A stretch of 26,999 bases of DNA, from contig CAZTOB010000009.1 of NCBI GenBank assembly GCA_964615425.1, forward strand, positions 1-26,999, written 5' to 3'. Of the stretch, positions 1-8,600 are shown in pieces (the first letter of the stretch is position 1; the number at the start of each line of letters is the position of its first letter). The position numbers and the translations under genes were made by a program. The notes below the pieces were generated by a model. The model did not search any database, had not been told where the DNA came from, and was given only the letters and a program-made list of their open reading frames with translations. Origin of the DNA: CAYLVJ01 sp964615425. GTDB lineage: Bacteria > Patescibacteriota > Minisyncoccia > Minisyncoccales > CAYTKG01.

Positions 1-55
1 GAGAAGCTGTGTAGTCGCAAGACTACCATGGGTTCGAATCCCATCCTCTCCGCCA
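1..55 (+). tRNA. tRNA-Ser, 3' part only (window edge)
   Basis: The sequence starts inside a class II tRNA. A long variable arm is visible (stem GTAGTC / GACTAC around a GCAA loop, 11-26), followed by a T arm with a TTCGAAT loop closed by ATGGG/CCCAT, the 3' acceptor strand CCTCTCC, discriminator G at 52 and an encoded CCA at 53-55. A long variable arm with G73 fits tRNA-Ser; tRNA-Leu normally has A73. The anticodon lies upstream of the window, so the isoacceptor cannot be named. Confidence 0.85.
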
Positions 56-211
56 AGTGGAAGATGGCTCGCGCTCTGCGAGCGCTCGCCAGCCTTTTTG
101 GGCTTCAAATCGGAATTTTTTATCTTTCAAAATAAAGTTCGAGCCAATATTTTTTCAGGTTCTTTGGCAGTTTTTAGAAACGGGAGGTCAGTCCGTCGAA
201 GGCGGTCAAGC

Positions 212-249
212 TGGTGGCGGCTGGCGCGCGAATTTTTCAGCCGCCGCCA
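212..249. repeat. Long GC-rich inverted repeat (stem-loop)
   Basis: The arms 212-223 (TGGTGGCGGCTG) and 238-249 (CAGCCGCCGCCA) pair over 12 positions with a single G-T wobble, around a 14-base loop. No T-run follows directly, so it is not a simple intrinsic terminator. It could be part of a dispersed palindromic repeat or a structured RNA; nothing in the window decides between these. Confidence 0.6.
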
Positions 250-269
250 AAGAATTCCGTTCGAATTTT

Positions 270-285
270 TTCGTAAACACACCGC
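270..285 (+). repeat. 16-base direct repeat, copy 1
   Basis: The sequence TTCGTAAACACACCGC occurs here and again, identically, at 1043-1058. The two copies flank the phosphoesterase gene. Confidence 0.7.
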
Positions 286-348
286 AACGTAATAATTTTG
301 CTATGCAAAATTAAACGCTGCTGGGATGTGTAAATCTGTCCCGCTATG

Positions 349-354
349 TATAAT
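349..354 (+). promoter_or_regulatory. -10 box of a leaderless phosphoesterase promoter
   Basis: A perfect TATAAT preceded by TG lies only 8 bases upstream of the ATG at 363. A transcript starting about 7 bases after the box would begin almost on the start codon. No clear -35 element is visible and no ribosome binding site is present, which fits a leaderless mRNA. Confidence 0.55.
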
Positions 355-362
355 ATTCTCTT

Positions 363-1025
363 ATGAAATATTTGATTTTTTCCGACACACATTTGACAGA
401 CAAATTTAACCCGCAAAAATTTAATTTTCTAAAGAAAATTATTTCTTCGGCTGACAAAGTGATTATTGCTGGTGATTTTTATGACCAGTATTTTATTGAT
501 TTAGATGAATTTATTGACTCCAAATGGCAGGGTTTGTTTAAGCTTCTTAAAGAAAAAAAAGCGGTTTATATTCCCGGCAATCATGACTTACTATCCGGAA
601 CGGATAAGGAATGTCTTTTTTACGACCAGATTATTAACGAATATCGGTTTAATTCAGGAAATGAAAATTTTTTAGTCCAGCACGGCCATAGAATAGCTGC
701 CGGGCTTGAAAAATTTAGTTTTTTACCAAATATTATGCGTAAATTTATAACCAGGATTCATAATTTATTAGAAGCGTATTTAATAAAAATCATCGGATGG
801 CTGGCCCCAAGTTTTTATATATATCGTTATTTAGACTTAAAAAAAACAATAAATTATAAAAAGAAAAAAATGTCGAAAAGGGAATGGTTGATTTTGGGTC
901 ATATTCATTTGACGTATTTAAATAAAAAAATCAAGTATGCTAATAGCGGTTTTATAAACCTTGGTTTGGCATCCTATATTACGGTAGAGAATGGGGAAGT
1001 GGAGTTGGTGAAAGAAAGGTACTGA
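363..1025 (+). CDS. Calcineurin-like metallophosphoesterase
   Basis: This 220-residue protein is predicted to hydrolyse phosphate esters with a two-metal centre. The metallophosphoesterase motifs occur in order: D8-x-H10 (SDTH), GD at 37-38, GNHD at 72-75, HGH at 107-109 and GHIH at 179-182. Together they supply the usual Asp, Asn and His metal ligands. The length is near that of UDP-2,3-diacylglucosamine hydrolase (LpxH) and of small cytosolic phosphodiesterases, but no lipid A gene is nearby, so the substrate is unknown. A hydrophobic stretch around residues 133-150 may touch the membrane. The ATG at 363 gives a complete first motif and lies just after a TATAAT box. The gene stands alone, with a strong terminator 47 bases after its stop. 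The family call is secure; the substrate is not. Confidence 0.88.
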   Translation: MKYLIFSDTHLTDKFNPQKFNFLKKIISSADKVIIAGDFYDQYFIDLDEFIDSKWQGLFKLLKEKKAVYIPGNHDLLSGTDKECLFYDQIINEYRFNSGNENFLVQHGHRIAAGLEKFSFLPNIMRKFITRIHNLLEAYLIKIIGWLAPSFYIYRYLDLKKTINYKKKKMSKREWLILGHIHLTYLNKKIKYANSGFINLGLASYITVENGEVELVKERY

Positions 1026-1042
1026 CTTGGTGGACTCAGCTG

Positions 1043-1058
1043 TTCGTAAACACACCGC
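1043..1058 (+). repeat. 16-base direct repeat, copy 2
   Basis: Identical to 270-285 (TTCGTAAACACACCGC). It lies just after the phosphoesterase stop codon and just before its terminator. Confidence 0.7.
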
Positions 1059-1071
1059 CAATTGGGAGACG

Positions 1072-1100
1072 ACAGACGCTTTAAAAGCGTCTGTTTTTTT
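1072..1100 (+). terminator. Intrinsic terminator after the phosphoesterase gene
   Basis: The arms ACAGACGCTT (1072-1081) and AAGCGTCTGT (1085-1094) form a perfect 10-base-pair stem with a three-base loop. T7 continues to 1100. Confidence 0.9.
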
Positions 1101-1274
1101 GATTGAGGTCAGGTTTTTTATCTTTGTTCGCTGAAGCAGAAAGTTAAAAAAGTGATTTTCTTTTTTTTGAGGCGGGTTTTTCATATTCTTAAGTCTTGGA
1201 TTGGCAAATTGCGTGTAGCGTTGCGTGGTTTCGGGTCTATAAACTATTATTTAGGTTTTTCTGGACACTTTTTG

Positions 1275-1280
1275 TATAAT
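1275..1280 (+). promoter_or_regulatory. -10 box upstream of the membrane-anchored protein gene
   Basis: A perfect TATAAT preceded by TG, in the same TGTATAAT context as the box at 349. The ATG at 1339 is 58 bases downstream. No good -35 element is visible; TTAGGT at 1251-1256 is weak. Confidence 0.4.
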
Positions 1281-1338
1281 AAAGTAGAGGAAGAGAGGTC
1301 AGCATAAGATTATAAATAAAATAATATACTGAAAATAT

Positions 1339-1866
1339 ATGAAGATATTTAAGATATTAATAATTATTATTTCTGTTTCAGCACTGGTTTACTTTGGAAG
1401 AAGTTTTTTATTAAAAAACACAGCTACAAATGATTATTCTACTTATATCAGTAAAACAAGCGGTCTCACCATGACCTATCCAAATAAATTGGGAGATTTT
1501 GAATTAAATGTTTTGGAAGGTGTTCAAGATAATATAAGTTTTAAAAACCAAGACGATCCTGCTAAGAACATCTTTATCATACTAGCCAAGGAGGCAGTAA
1601 ATAGAGGCAGTGTAATAAACGGAGTCCCGCTTTCTGTTTTTGAAACAACCCCATATCGGAACAAACAAGATATTGAGTTTAGTATTGTCAGCTATCAAGT
1701 AGATGACAAACCAAATACTTATTACCTTGAGGCTTTTAATAATCCTCAGGAAGATAAAGCAGAAACAATTTATATAAAAATTGTTGGTTCTTTAACCTTA
1801 GACGAGCTAAGAAGAGCAGAAGAGAACATTAAGACAATTCTTGATGGAATTGAGGCTTCTAACTAG
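1339..1866 (+). CDS. Membrane-anchored extracytoplasmic protein, function unknown
   Basis: I do not recognise a named family with confidence. The 175-residue product starts with a short basic segment and one hydrophobic segment (about residues 4-24, ending ALVYFG), then a polar domain. This fits a protein anchored in the cytoplasmic membrane with its body outside. There is no cysteine right after the hydrophobic segment, so it is not an obvious lipoprotein. The motif SGLTMTYP near residue 42 resembles the opening strand of PsbP-like domains found in many small secreted bacterial proteins; this is a weak resemblance. A lone TATAAT box and the isolated position suggest its own transcript. Translation starts without a Shine-Dalgarno sequence. 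It is probably a real gene, with normal composition and a signal-anchor layout. Confidence 0.65.
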   Translation: MKIFKILIIIISVSALVYFGRSFLLKNTATNDYSTYISKTSGLTMTYPNKLGDFELNVLEGVQDNISFKNQDDPAKNIFIILAKEAVNRGSVINGVPLSVFETTPYRNKQDIEFSIVSYQVDDKPNTYYLEAFNNPQEDKAETIYIKIVGSLTLDELRRAEENIKTILDGIEASN

Positions 1867-2015
1867 TTTTTAGCTTGAAAATCTAATACTCAGTCTTTTT
1901 GGGACAAGCGCCTAACAAAAGAATACTTTTAAAATCAGCCACTCAAATTAAAATCATTACGAGTCGTGTTAAGAGGCAACGCGTGGTGCGTTTATGTTGA
2001 TAAAAGAGGTTAAGT

Positions 2016-2060
2016 GAGTTAGTATTAATTTAATAGGTAATTACAACAACTAACTCTTTT
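2016..2060 (+). promoter_or_regulatory. Terminator-like stem-loop just before the channel-dnaG-rpoD operon
   Basis: The arms GAGTTAGT (2016-2023) and ACTAACTC (2049-2056) are perfect complements, around a 25-base loop that can itself fold (TAATT/AATTA). A short T-run follows, ending 5 bases before the ATG at 2066. It could terminate upstream readthrough or act as an attenuator in the leader of the operon. Confidence 0.35.
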
Positions 2061-2065
2061 TGCTT

Positions 2066-2611
2066 ATGATTCCAGCTCTTTTTTCTAACTTGAATTGTTA
2101 CGAAATAGACCAGTGGCTTCTTTCTTCCGGGGTGAAGCTTGTTTTAATTTTAACGGGAGTCTTTTTTATTACTCGTCTGGGCAAAATTTTTATAGCTCGC
2201 TTTCTTGACAAATCTTTTCAGCTTCACAAAGGAAAACAAAAAAGAAGAGAAAAAAGAAAAGAAACTCTTCAGCAGGCTCTTGTCAGTGTCTGGGAGGTGG
2301 TTGTTATGGTTGTGTTTGCACTTGTCATACTTTCAGAGTTTGGAGTCAATATTCAGGCTCTTTTAGCCGGTATCGGGTTTTTAGGTTTGGCCGTAGGGCT
2401 CGCCTCAAAGCAAATAGTGGAAGACTATATCTCGGGTTTTTTTATTATTCTTTCAGACCAGTACGGTGTTGGAGACAAGGTTGAAATAGCAGGCAAAAAC
2501 GGAAAGGTGGTGGATATTGATTTTAGAAGAACCATTTTGAAAAATGAAAATGGAATCATGCATTTTATTCCCAATAGTTTGGTTAAAATAAGCAGCAGAG
2601 AAAATGAGTGA
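2066..2611 (+). CDS. Short MscS-like mechanosensitive channel
   Basis: The product of about 181 residues looks like a minimal small-conductance mechanosensitive channel. Two hydrophobic segments precede a basic linker rich in K and R, and then comes the pore-lining helix region (GIGFLGLAVGLASKQIVEDY) typical of MscS TM3. The beta domain follows (YGVGDKVEIAG, then FIPNS). The chain stops soon after FIPNS, so the large C-terminal alpha/beta cage of the roughly 286-residue E. coli MscS is missing. An upstream TTG at 2060 is in frame, but ATG 2066 is the more natural start; neither has a ribosome binding site. The last 8 bases overlap the start of dnaG (ATGAGTGA), which implies translational coupling. 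Likely role: pressure release at the cytoplasmic membrane. Confidence 0.8.
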   Translation: MIPALFSNLNCYEIDQWLLSSGVKLVLILTGVFFITRLGKIFIARFLDKSFQLHKGKQKRREKRKETLQQALVSVWEVVVMVVFALVILSEFGVNIQALLAGIGFLGLAVGLASKQIVEDYISGFFIILSDQYGVGDKVEIAGKNGKVVDIDFRRTILKNENGIMHFIPNSLVKISSRENE

Positions 2612-4364
2612 TCAGATAGAGGAGATAAAAAACAGACTGGATATTATTGATGTAATAGGAGATTATATCAAGCTTGAAAAAACGGGCGCTAACCATCGGG
2701 CCGTTTGTCCTTTTCATTCAGAAGAAAAGCCTTCTTTTTTTGTTTCCCCCTCTAAACAAATTTGGAAATGCTTTGGCTGCGGCAAAGGAGGCGACATATA
2801 TGCATTCGTGGAAGAAATAGAAGGGGTTGGGTTTGCAGAGGCTTTACAGATTTTAGCTAAAAAAGCAGGGGTCAAGTTGGAAAGACTGAGTCCTGAGCAA
2901 AGAAGCAAAAACAAGCGTCTTTATGAGATTAACGAGTTGGCCTGCAAGTTTTTTGAAAAACAACTTCAAAAAAGTAAAAAAGGAGAAAAAGTTTTAAAAT
3001 ATCTTACTGAAAAAAGAAAAATATCAAAGGACTCAATAACGAAATGGCGTTTGGGGTATGCTCCTGACAAATGGCGGGCTCTTTCTAAGTTTTTAACTTC
3101 CTGCGGATATAGTAAAAATGAGCTTTTGAAGGTTGGTTTGATGGTTAGAAACGAAAAAGGAAACTCATACGATCGTTTCCGGGGGCGTGTCATGTTTTCC
3201 ATTTTTGATCTTCATTCACGGACGGTGGGTTTCAGCGGAAGAGTATTCCCCGGTGCGAACAAAAAACAAACTGCCAAGTACGTTAATGTTCCAAACACCC
3301 CTCTTTACAACAAAAGTAAAGTTTTATTCGGTCTTAGCAAATCCAAGGTGGCGATAAGAAAAAAAGATTCCTGCATAATAGCAGAAGGCTACACAGATGT
3401 AATTCTTTCTCATCAAGAAGAGGTGAAAAACATAGTTTCCGCTTCGGGAACAGCTCTCACCTCCGAACAACTCGATATTTTAAAGAGATATACTGAAAAT
3501 CTTTCCTTTGCTTTTGATATGGATACAGCCGGAAGCCAGGCTACCAAAAGAGGAATAGCCATGGCTCAAGAAAAAGGTTTCAACGTGGAGGTTATCTTAA
3601 TGCCGGGCGGACACGATCCGGCGGACGTGATTGCGAAAGAACCTTCTCGCTGGGAGGAACTTATTAAAAACGCCAAGGGAATTTTGAATTTTTACTTTGA
3701 AAGAAGTTTCGAAAACTTTAACAAAAAGAATTCCAAAGAAAAAAAAGAGATAGCGAAAGAACTTCTGCCGGTGATAAAACGCATCCCCAATGAAATTGAA
3801 AGAGCCCACTGGTCTCAGGAACTTGCCAAACGTCTTGGTGTGACGGAGAAGAGCGTTGAAGAAGAACTTCGAAAGATAAAACTTGAAGAAAAAAAAGTGG
3901 AAAAAAAAGAACCTCGTCAAAAGAAAACTAAAGAGAAACCAAAGTTGGAAATGTTGGAAGAACAGCTTTTGTTTTTCTTTTTTCAAAAACCGGAGTCAGT
4001 TTCTTTTTTAGAAAAAGAAGATCTCGAATTTTTCTCACCGGAAGGAGTAGAACTTTTTTCAAAAATCAAGAAGGTGGGCTTAAGTGAAGAAGAGTTAAAA
4101 GAGGAGTTGTCTCCCGGTCTTTATGAAAAAGTGAAAATAGCTTCCCTGAAAGCGGAGGTTAAAGGCAGGGTGGAAGACGTAGACAAGGAAGTTGTAAAGC
4201 ACATCCAGCGTATTAAGGAGGCAAGGTTAAAGAGGGAGCTTAGGGCCTTGTCCAGCCGGCTCCGCGAGGCAGAAAGGGCGGGGGATGAGGCGCGGGTTAG
4301 AAATTTAGCCGAAGATTTCAATAAAGTTTCAAAGAAAATAAAAAAATATGATGTCAATAACTAA
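2604..4364 (+). CDS. dnaG: DNA primase DnaG
   Basis: This enzyme makes RNA primers at the replication fork. The N-terminal CHC2 zinc finger is complete (C35-P-F-H38 and C56-F-G-C59), followed by the primase core. The TOPRIM catalytic part has EGYTD at 261-265 with glutamate E261, and D-M-D at 305-307 as the metal-binding aspartates (FAFDMDTAG). The last 140 or so residues are charged and helical, as expected for a divergent helicase-binding domain. The 586-residue length is normal. The gene overlaps the channel gene by 8 bases and the rpoD gene by 17 bases, so the three genes form one operon. A dnaG-rpoD pair is the conserved core of the bacterial macromolecular synthesis operon, here with a channel gene in the first position instead of rpsU. 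Confidence 0.97.
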   Translation: MSDQIEEIKNRLDIIDVIGDYIKLEKTGANHRAVCPFHSEEKPSFFVSPSKQIWKCFGCGKGGDIYAFVEEIEGVGFAEALQILAKKAGVKLERLSPEQRSKNKRLYEINELACKFFEKQLQKSKKGEKVLKYLTEKRKISKDSITKWRLGYAPDKWRALSKFLTSCGYSKNELLKVGLMVRNEKGNSYDRFRGRVMFSIFDLHSRTVGFSGRVFPGANKKQTAKYVNVPNTPLYNKSKVLFGLSKSKVAIRKKDSCIIAEGYTDVILSHQEEVKNIVSASGTALTSEQLDILKRYTENLSFAFDMDTAGSQATKRGIAMAQEKGFNVEVILMPGGHDPADVIAKEPSRWEELIKNAKGILNFYFERSFENFNKKNSKEKKEIAKELLPVIKRIPNEIERAHWSQELAKRLGVTEKSVEEELRKIKLEEKKVEKKEPRQKKTKEKPKLEMLEEQLLFFFFQKPESVSFLEKEDLEFFSPEGVELFSKIKKVGLSEEELKEELSPGLYEKVKIASLKAEVKGRVEDVDKEVVKHIQRIKEARLKRELRALSSRLREAERAGDEARVRNLAEDFNKVSKKIKKYDVNN

Positions 4365-5637
4365 GGAAGATAAAAAGAAAATAAAGGTGGGTGAACTCAA
4401 TCTCCACGGCCAGACAAAAAACGTTTTGAAAGAGCACGGTATTAAAACCGTAGCTGGCCTTATCATGCGCACCGAGGAGAATTTACTCGGTAAAGACGGA
4501 ATAGGGGAGAACCGGCTGCTTGAAATAAGGGAAGCCTTGGCTGATTTGGGGCTAACTTTAAAAAACGATCATATTCCGAAATCAAAGGTTTTTAGAGAGG
4601 AAAAAGTGGAAAGGTTTGTCCAAGAAGGAAGATCAAGGGGTTTTGTCACTTTTTCTGAAATTATGAAAACTTTTCCTAATTTTCACTTAGACATTGAAGG
4701 CCTGGGTTATCTTTTCGATCGTTTAGCCGATGAAGGGGTGAAGGTGAAAGAAAAAAGAAGAGGGTTTTTAGAAATAGACGAAGAGAAAGAAGCTCCCAGG
4801 GGAAAAAGAAGAAAAGTAGATCCGGTACAGATGTACCTAAAGGAAATAGGGCGCACACCTCTTTTAAATAGAAAAGAAGAGGTGGAGCTGGCAAAAAGAA
4901 TAGAGCAGGGCGACGAGGCGGCCAAAAAACAAATGATTCAGGCCAACCTGCGTCTTGTGGTCTCGATTGCCAAAAGGTACATCGGGCGTTCTCCTCACTT
5001 AACCTTTTTAGATTTGATTCAAGAAGGAAACAAGGGTCTTTTTCGAGCGGTAGAAAAATTTGACTGGAGGAAGGGATACAAATTTTCCACGTACGCCACT
5101 TGGTGGATAAGACAGGCCATAACCAGAGCTTTGGCTGACTACTCAAGAACTATAAGGATCCCTGTTCACATGGTTGAAACCCTCTCTAAATACACCAAAA
5201 AGAAAAGAGTAATCAGAAAGCAGTTAAACAGGGAGCCTCTGCCGGAGGAGATGGCGGCCGAGATGGGTCTCAAGCTTTCTAAAATTCATAAGATAGAGAA
5301 GATAATAAGGGGAACGATTTCTCTTGAGACGCCGGTTGGAGAAGACAAAGACACTCTTTTGGAGGAGTTTATCGAAGATGAGGAAACTATTTCTCCCTTA
5401 AAACAAGCAACCCGGTCTTTGCTCAAGACCCGGTTGGGAGAGATAATGAAGGACTTAACCCCGCGTGAACAAAAGATACTGGCTATGAGATTTGGTTTGG
5501 AAGACGGGGTTAAACACACCTTGGAAGAAGTGGGCCAAGAGTTCGGAGTTACAAGAGAGAGAATCCGACAAATTGCCGCTCGGGCCTTGGAAAAACTACG
5601 CGATCACAAAGAGTCCGAAAAGCTGAAGGAGTTTTAA
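4348..5637 (+). CDS. rpoD: Housekeeping sigma-70 factor with an alpha-CTD-like N-terminal domain
   Basis: The 429-residue protein directs RNA polymerase to promoters. All primary sigma regions are visible: a region 1.1-like domain (about 82-140, with GFVTFSEI), region 1.2 from about 157 (DPVQMYLKEIG), regions 2.1-2.4 (ANLRLVVSIAKRY, then FSTYATWWIRQAITRA), region 3, and region 4 with its helix-turn-helix (TLEEVGQEFGVTRERIRQI). Residues 12-72 are unusual: they align without gaps to the helix-hairpin-helix C-terminal domain of the RNA polymerase alpha subunit (VGELNL, RTEENLL, EIREALADLGLTL). By my hand alignment, the alpha residues that grip DNA in E. coli, R265 and K298, are Q22 and N55 here, while N268 is kept (N25). 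Start: tandem ATGs at 4348 and 4351 inside the dnaG end. The gene converges on the giant minus-strand gene with a 4-base overlap and no terminator between them. Confidence 0.95.
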   Translation: MMSITKEDKKKIKVGELNLHGQTKNVLKEHGIKTVAGLIMRTEENLLGKDGIGENRLLEIREALADLGLTLKNDHIPKSKVFREEKVERFVQEGRSRGFVTFSEIMKTFPNFHLDIEGLGYLFDRLADEGVKVKEKRRGFLEIDEEKEAPRGKRRKVDPVQMYLKEIGRTPLLNRKEEVELAKRIEQGDEAAKKQMIQANLRLVVSIAKRYIGRSPHLTFLDLIQEGNKGLFRAVEKFDWRKGYKFSTYATWWIRQAITRALADYSRTIRIPVHMVETLSKYTKKKRVIRKQLNREPLPEEMAAEMGLKLSKIHKIEKIIRGTISLETPVGEDKDTLLEEFIEDEETISPLKQATRSLLKTRLGEIMKDLTPREQKILAMRFGLEDGVKHTLEEVGQEFGVTRERIRQIAARALEKLRDHKESEKLKEF

Positions 5638-8600
5638 TTTCCTAAATAAATATTTACACGGTGGGTCTCCCCATCATTGCGGAAGGCGACTTTGTTGCCT
5701 TCCTCTTTTTTTCCGTTAACTTCTATTCTTTTCTTTCCCTTCTTGTAAACTGTTATTGCATAAATGTCAGAACGATGTTTTAAAGTTAATTTGTATTTCT
5801 CCCAGGAGCTTGGAACGTGCGGTTTTACTTTAAAACCATCTCCTTCCACCTTCAGCCCGAGAATAAATTCAACCGCCACTCTCCAGATCCAAGAGGCAGA
5901 CCCTGTGTACCAGCTCCAACCGCCTTGTTTTGAAAATTTTCCGGTGTAAATATCACTTGCTGATACATATGGTTCCAGTTGATATTCTTCTGACTTTTTC
6001 TTGCTGGAAGATCTTTCTATCGGGTTGAGCCAGGAAAAAATTTCAAAAGCTTTATCCTTTTTCCCTTGAGAAAGTAATCCTAAGATATAAAACATGCTGG
6101 CGTGAACATAACAGGCTCCGTTCTCTCTTACCCCCGGCGGGTAATTTTTTATGTACCCCGGGTCGCGGACAGGGTTTTTGAAAGGAGGATCAAGAAGCTT
6201 GATTAATTTTTCTTTACGTTTCACCAAGTGTTTTTCGCAGGATTTTTGGGCTTTTTCAAGTCTTTCTTTTTTATCTTTCCCCCAAATCATTGCCCAAGCT
6301 TGCGGGGTGAGGGTGATGCTGCACTCCTTGTTTGTTTTTGAACCCAGAGGTGTTCCGTTGTCAAAATAAGCTCTTTTGTACCACTCACCGTCCCAGGCGC
6401 TTCTTTCTATTCCTTTTTCTATCTCTTTTATGCAAGAAATTAACCTTTGACAAACTTCTTTCTCCCCCTTTTTCTTTGCCAGCTTAAGGAATCTTTCAAA
6501 AACCACCATCTGAAACCAGGCCATCCATACGCTTTCCCCCTGGCCTCCTATTCCCACCTTGTTCATTCCGTCGTTCCAGTCTCCTCCTTTTATTCTCGGG
6601 AGTCCGTGGGGGCCGAGGTCAAACGATTTTTCTACCGCCCTCAGGCAGTGTTCAAAGAGGGTAGCTTTTTCATTTGAGGGAAAAGCTTTCTCCATTGTTT
6701 TCTCGGCTGGGAAATCGGAGTTTGTTTTTTCAAGAAACCTTATCTCTTCTTCCAGTATTTCCCAGTCGTTAGTGAGATTTACATAGTAGGCGGTAAGATA
6801 TACCAGCCATAAAGGATCATCGACGTAAGAACTCCTAAGGCCGATTCCGCTTTTTTCTTTCCACCAATGTTGAACTCCGCCGTCTTGGTATTGTCTTTTG
6901 CAGGCTCTTAAAATGTGTTCTTTTATAATTTCCGGACGACTCAGCCCCAAACTCATCACGTCTTGCAGTTGGTCTCTGAAACCGTAAGCTCCCCCTGGTT
7001 GATAAAAAGAAGAACGGGACCACACTCGGCAGCTTAAGGTTTGGTAATTAATCCACTGGTTTAAAAGTATGTCCAAGGATTTTTCCGGAGTTTCAACCTT
7101 TAAAGAGCTTGTAACTTTTTTCCATCGCTTATTTACCCTTTGCAATTCTTTTTTGACTCTCTCGGGTGTTTTGTATTTTTCAGTTATCCTTTTGACCTCT
7201 TCTTTGTTTTCTGTTTGCCCCAAAAGGAAAACTACTTCTTTTTCTTCTTCAGGGCTTAGAATTATTCTTTTTTGTATTCCAGCCCCAGGGTCTCCTTTTG
7301 CCCCCTCTTTTTTTACTAATTTTTCCCCGGTCAACCCGATGGGATTTTCCCATTCTCCCAGGGGACCTAAAAGCTTTTCCCTGTCTCCCGTCAAGCTGTC
7401 GGGTTTTTTACTCCACAAGAAGGCTTTCATTCCGGAGAAATTTTCACTTAAAGGGTTGCGGGCGGTTACCAGTCCTTCTCCTTCATTAATTTCGGTTACA
7501 AGATGAGGCCAGGTTTTACTTCTCAATTCTCCAAGAACCCATTCTGCGAAGTAATAGAGGGAAAGCTCTCTTTTTTGGGAGCTGTTGTTTTTGATCTTAA
7601 GGCGGACGGCTTTAACCGGGTCTTTAGAGTCAGCAAAAAGAGTAAGTTTTGAACTTATCCCGTTTGATTTGTGTTCAAATTTTGTGTAGCCCTTTCCGTG
7701 CCGGATGAGATAGGGATTTTTGCTTCTTCTTGGCCATGGGGTGGGGGACCAAAATTTCCCTGTTTTTTCATCTTTAATGTATAAAGCTTCTCCGCAGGGG
7801 TTTGAAATCGAGTCTCCTAACCAGGGCGTCAGTCTGTTGTCTTTGCTGTTTTGATGAAAGGTAAACTGAGACCCGGACTCGGAGATAATAAAGCCGAATT
7901 CCGGATTCGCTATTACGTTTGTCCATGGAGCGGGGGTATTTTTTCCCTCCCGCAGTGTGATAACATATTCTTCACTTTCTTCGTCAAACCCTCCGTAATG
8001 GTTGTAAAACCTTAATTTTTTTGTATCAACAAGTTCTTCAAGGCTTGTTTCTTTTTTTGGCACTTTTTTAAAGGAAGGAGGGGAGAAGACCTCAGCCTCT
8101 TTTTCTATCTGATCCTTAAAGGAACCCCTTTCTCCTTTGAGAGTGACCCGGGCGACGGCTTTGATTAAGGTTTGATCTTCTTTAGGTACCAGGTCGCTTC
8201 TTAACGTGAAAATACTTCCTTGTTCTTCAGCCCACACTCCGGACACCTTGTTTCTACTTAGGGATCCAATTTTTTCCTCGAGCTCCTTTTTATACCCACC
8301 CCCTTCTTCGTTTAAAATAACGATGTCGAAGACAAATCCCTTTCTTCTCCAAAATTTTTGAGCCCTTGTAATCTGCCTTATCAAAGGCAGGTGGGCTAGT
8401 TTTGAAGCTGTAACTAAAACGATGGGGTGGTCTCCGGAGATGGAGTAACCCCAGAGGTCATTCTTTTTCTTTTTGTTTTTTATTATTTCTTTTTCGTTTT
8501 TTAACTTTCCTTTTGGCCACAGGATACGAGAAGCAAGTTTTTGAAAAAGTAAATTTTCCTCGGGAGAAAAAGCAAGTTGTCTCATTTCCAGTTGTCCGTA

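Larger units (their letters stand above)
56..362. other. Structured, GC-rich intergenic spacer
   Basis: No convincing gene lies in these 307 bases; the open frames here are low-complexity and unlike any family I know. GC-rich palindromic sequence directly follows the tRNA (a perfect 12-base palindrome at 78-89, then T5 at 94-98), which may terminate the tRNA-Ser transcript. A second strong hairpin lies at 212-249. The motif GAATTTTT preceded by CG or TCG recurs three times (about 112, 229 and 263). The spacer ends with the promoter of the phosphoesterase gene. Its composition contrasts with the AT-rich genes around it. Confidence 0.6.
1026..1338. other. Intergenic region: repeat copy, terminator, promoter
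   Basis: These 313 bases hold the second copy of the 16-base repeat (1043-1058), a strong intrinsic terminator (1072-1100) and a TATAAT box (1275-1280) for the next gene. Antisense frames here overlap the end of the phosphoesterase gene and look spurious. Nothing recognisable lies at 1101-1270. Confidence 0.6.

Noticed and set aside
57..314. Two overlapping open frames in the spacer after tRNA-Ser
   Set aside because: Low-complexity products over GC-rich palindromes, no recognisable motif and no start signals; better explained as non-coding structured DNA.
2714..5519. Minus-strand open frames opposite dnaG and rpoD, up to 156 codons
   Set aside because: Shadows of well-supported genes, with no recognisable domains.
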